A stretch of 64,000 nucleotides of DNA from assembly GCF_001320245.1 (NCBI RefSeq), contig NZ_BCBA01000043.1:62001-126000 (forward strand). The letters run 5' to 3'. Both the position numbers and the translations under genes were made by a program. Below are positions 62,468-64,000 of this stretch, piece after piece. Position 1 is the first letter of the stretch. Every line of letters begins with the position of its first letter. The stretch comes from Pseudomonas sp. NBRC 111124. Lineage in GTDB: Bacteria > Pseudomonadota > Gammaproteobacteria > Pseudomonadales > Pseudomonadaceae. Under the pieces are notes generated by a model, which was not told the origin of the DNA, ran no database searches, and saw only the letters and a program-made list of their open reading frames with translations.

Positions 62468-63202
62468 TTATGCCCTCTCGCCACGAATCGAAACGGCCGG
62501 GAACGGGTAAGGCTCGTTGCGCTCGGCCCAATCCATGAAATCTGCCCGGGCGCCCGGGAAGCCAATCTGCGTCCAGCCGACCATGCCCTTGTTGCCGCCG
62601 TGGATCGGGTCGCAGAAGAAGCCTTCACGGGTGTTCTGCACCAGCAAACTGAAGAACACCTTGGCCGGCAACTGCTCGAAGACGATCTCACCGGCTTCGA
62701 TCTTGGCGAGAATCTTGTCTCGGGTAGCGCTATCTTGCTCGGCAAAGGTTTTACCGCTGGCGTTCTTGCACCAAGCCTCCGTGGCAGCGATGCCCAGGCG
62801 GTAAATCTGTTGCGGGCTGAGTTGCAGCTGGTAGCCGAGCTCCGGGGCCGCATCGGCCTTGAACGGGCCTTGCATGTACCACTGGGCGCCGGTGGCGTAA
62901 GGGGTGTTCATCTGGCGGTCGATGAATTCGGCGGCGCCCGCTTCCAGCGCACCCGGGCCGAGTTCGTCGGCGGGGATGATGCGCGACACGGCCGCTTGCA
63001 CGAAGGCCCACTCTTCGGCGGTGAAGAAGGTCGGCTGATAGTGGCCCGCAGGCGGGGTGGCCGGCACCTTGGGCTCGCGTACCGGCTCGGCCAGCAGCTG
63101 ACCGGCACCGAGGCCGGTACTGGCCACGGTGACCACCGGTATGAAGGTCAAGGTCTTGCGCAGGAAGTCCCGGCGCGGGTTGTCGGGGGCATGCTCAGAC
63201 AT
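62468..63202 (-). CDS. Gluconate 2-dehydrogenase, small (gamma) subunit with Tat signal
   Basis: 244 aa. Twin-arginine signal PRRDFLRKTLTFIPVVTVASTGLGAG, then the gluconate_2-dh3 domain (FFTAEEWAFVQAAVSRIIPADE ... FIDRQMNTPYATGAQWYMQGPF). Chaperones the flavoprotein through Tat and forms part of the complex. First gene of the operon; a PtxS operator lies 99 bases upstream. It abuts the FAD-subunit gene by 3 bases. Confidence 0.92.
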   Translation of the reverse strand: MSEHAPDNPRRDFLRKTLTFIPVVTVASTGLGAGQLLAEPVREPKVPATPPAGHYQPTFFTAEEWAFVQAAVSRIIPADELGPGALEAGAAEFIDRQMNTPYATGAQWYMQGPFKADAAPELGYQLQLSPQQIYRLGIAATEAWCKNASGKTFAEQDSATRDKILAKIEAGEIVFEQLPAKVFFSLLVQNTREGFFCDPIHGGNKGMVGWTQIGFPGARADFMDWAERNEPYPFPAVSIRGERA

Positions 63203-63301
63203 TTCGAATCCTCATCAGCATTAGGGCGGCCTTGGGTTGCGCCATCTGGTGTCCGGCCAGGGCCGGAAAAGCCGCGTAATCTAGCGGGTTTGGACATCTT
63301 T

Positions 63302-63315
63302 TGAAACCGGTTTCA
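63302..63315. promoter_or_regulatory. PtxS operator upstream of the gluconate dehydrogenase operon
   Basis: Perfect TGAAACCGGTTTCA in the region between the small-subunit gene (leftward) and the LysR gene (rightward). Third and last perfect copy noticed in the window. Confidence 0.92.
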
Positions 63316-63426
63316 CTGGATGCGTCGATTTGGCGATTGACATACCCATCCTGATAAAGCAGCACTGCTCTACGACTGTCAATCGCGCAAAGGCCGTATC
63401 ATGCCGCTCTACTTCAGAGGCCTGCC

Positions 63427-64000
63427 ATGTTCGATTGGGAAGATCTGCGCCATTTCTCCGCCTTCATCAGTACCGGATCGCTGTCAGCTGCGGCCAGGCA
63501 ACTGAATGTCGACCACGCCACCGTGGCCCGGCGCATCGCCGCGCTGGAAGCCGCCTTGAACCTCAAGCTGGTCGACCGCCGTCCCAGGGCCTACGCGCTG
63601 ACCGAGGAAGGCCGCCGGGTGGGCGAATACGCCGAGCAGATGACCCAGTCGTCATTTGCCCTGGAGCACTTTGCCAATGCCGGCCAGCAGCACGTGGAAG
63701 GCGAAGTGGTGATGGCCGCCCCGCCCGCGCTGCTTGGCAGCATCATTGCCCGGCGCCTGGGCGCGCTGCTGCAGCGCTACCCGCAACTGCGCCTGAAGCT
63801 GGTCGGCAGCAAGTCGCGGGCCTCGCTGGCCCGGCGTGAAGCCGATATCAGCATCACCCTGGCCAGGCCCACCGAACCGACGCTGGTCGCCAGCCTGCTG
63901 GGCTACCTGGATTACCGGCTGTATGCCGCAACCGCCTACCTGCGCAGCGCTGGCACGCCGCGTTACATCGGCTACGACGAATCCCAGGCCAAGTCACCTC
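63427..64000 (+). CDS. LysR-family transcriptional regulator (3' end outside window)
   Basis: 191 codons visible, starting MFDWEDLRHFSAFISTGSLSAAARQLNVDHATVARRIAALEAALNLKLVDRRPRAYALTEEG, a clear LysR winged HTH. The effector domain is just entered (EGEVVMAAPPALLGSIIARRLGALLQRYPQLRLKL). Divergent from the gluconate dehydrogenase operon; target not known. Confidence 0.88.
   Translation, partial: MFDWEDLRHFSAFISTGSLSAAARQLNVDHATVARRIAALEAALNLKLVDRRPRAYALTEEGRRVGEYAEQMTQSSFALEHFANAGQQHVEGEVVMAAPPALLGSIIARRLGALLQRYPQLRLKLVGSKSRASLARREADISITLARPTEPTLVASLLGYLDYRLYAATAYLRSAGTPRYIGYDESQAKSP

Noticed and set aside
61292..63304. 670-codon plus-strand reading frame
   Set aside because: Antisense to the gluconate dehydrogenase subunits, which have clear motifs; no RBS or domain in the antisense product.

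Overview
The window is a GC-rich (about 63-65 % by impression) bacterial chromosome segment. It looks like a Pseudomonas of the P. putida group. The evidence is the kguD-T-K-E/ptxS/gluconate-2-dehydrogenase cluster at the right end, three PtxS operators, Pseudomonas-type REP elements (GTGGGAGCGGGC... and GTAGGAGCGGCC...), and several paralogues of the SfnR/SsuD sulfur-starvation machinery. No rRNA, tRNA, CRISPR array or insertion sequence was seen.

Region 1 (1-34,771) is a large organosulfur-scavenging locus. At the left edge is an SfnR-type sigma-54 activator with no sensor domain (truncated by the window). Around it are transcription units that each begin with a sigma-54 -24/-12 promoter, preceded by one or two copies of a 16-bp inverted repeat TGYTGCY-N2-AGCAGCA: (a) 1,188-10,142 plus, binding protein, secreted lipase, flavin monooxygenase, Tat lipoprotein binding protein, TonB receptor, flavin monooxygenase; (b) 18,541-10,203 minus, DszB-like desulfinase, class II aldolase-like protein, flavin monooxygenase, Opp/Dpp-type importer; (c) 18,856-20,088 plus, SfnB/DszC-type oxidoreductase, divergent from (b); (d) 24,016-27,306 plus, flavin monooxygenase and two DszB-like proteins; (e) 27,511-32,258 plus, two TonB receptors; (f) 32,456-34,771 plus, a two-permease SsuBC-type importer. 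Between (c) and (d) sits a heterodimeric ABC exporter (20,179-23,797) with one degenerate ATP site.

Together these genes suggest a complete route: outer-membrane uptake (three TonB receptors), two inner-membrane importers, oxygenation of sulfur by SfnB/DszC-like and LLM monooxygenases, and release of sulfite by DszB-like desulfinases. The logic resembles the 4S dibenzothiophene pathway, but the substrate is unknown. Many of the proteins contain almost no Cys or Met, as expected of genes expressed during sulfur starvation. A flavin reductase to feed the monooxygenases was not seen.

Region 2 (35,066-52,291) is ordinary accessory metabolism: exported YtcJ-type amidohydrolase, thymidylate-kinase-like P-loop protein, SDR with divergent LysR regulator, an HWE-type bacteriophytochrome hybrid kinase without a heme oxygenase neighbour, GlxA-type regulator divergent from an SDR-EmrA-EmrB set, peroxiredoxin, a PuuC-like aldehyde dehydrogenase divergent from an APC permease, a DHA1 MFS transporter and a small unknown protein.

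Region 3 (52,790-64,000) holds a thioester-reductase-like SDR, then the 2-ketogluconate module (kguEKTD, ptxS and the three-subunit gluconate 2-dehydrogenase), with perfect PtxS palindromes upstream of each unit, and a truncated LysR gene at the edge.
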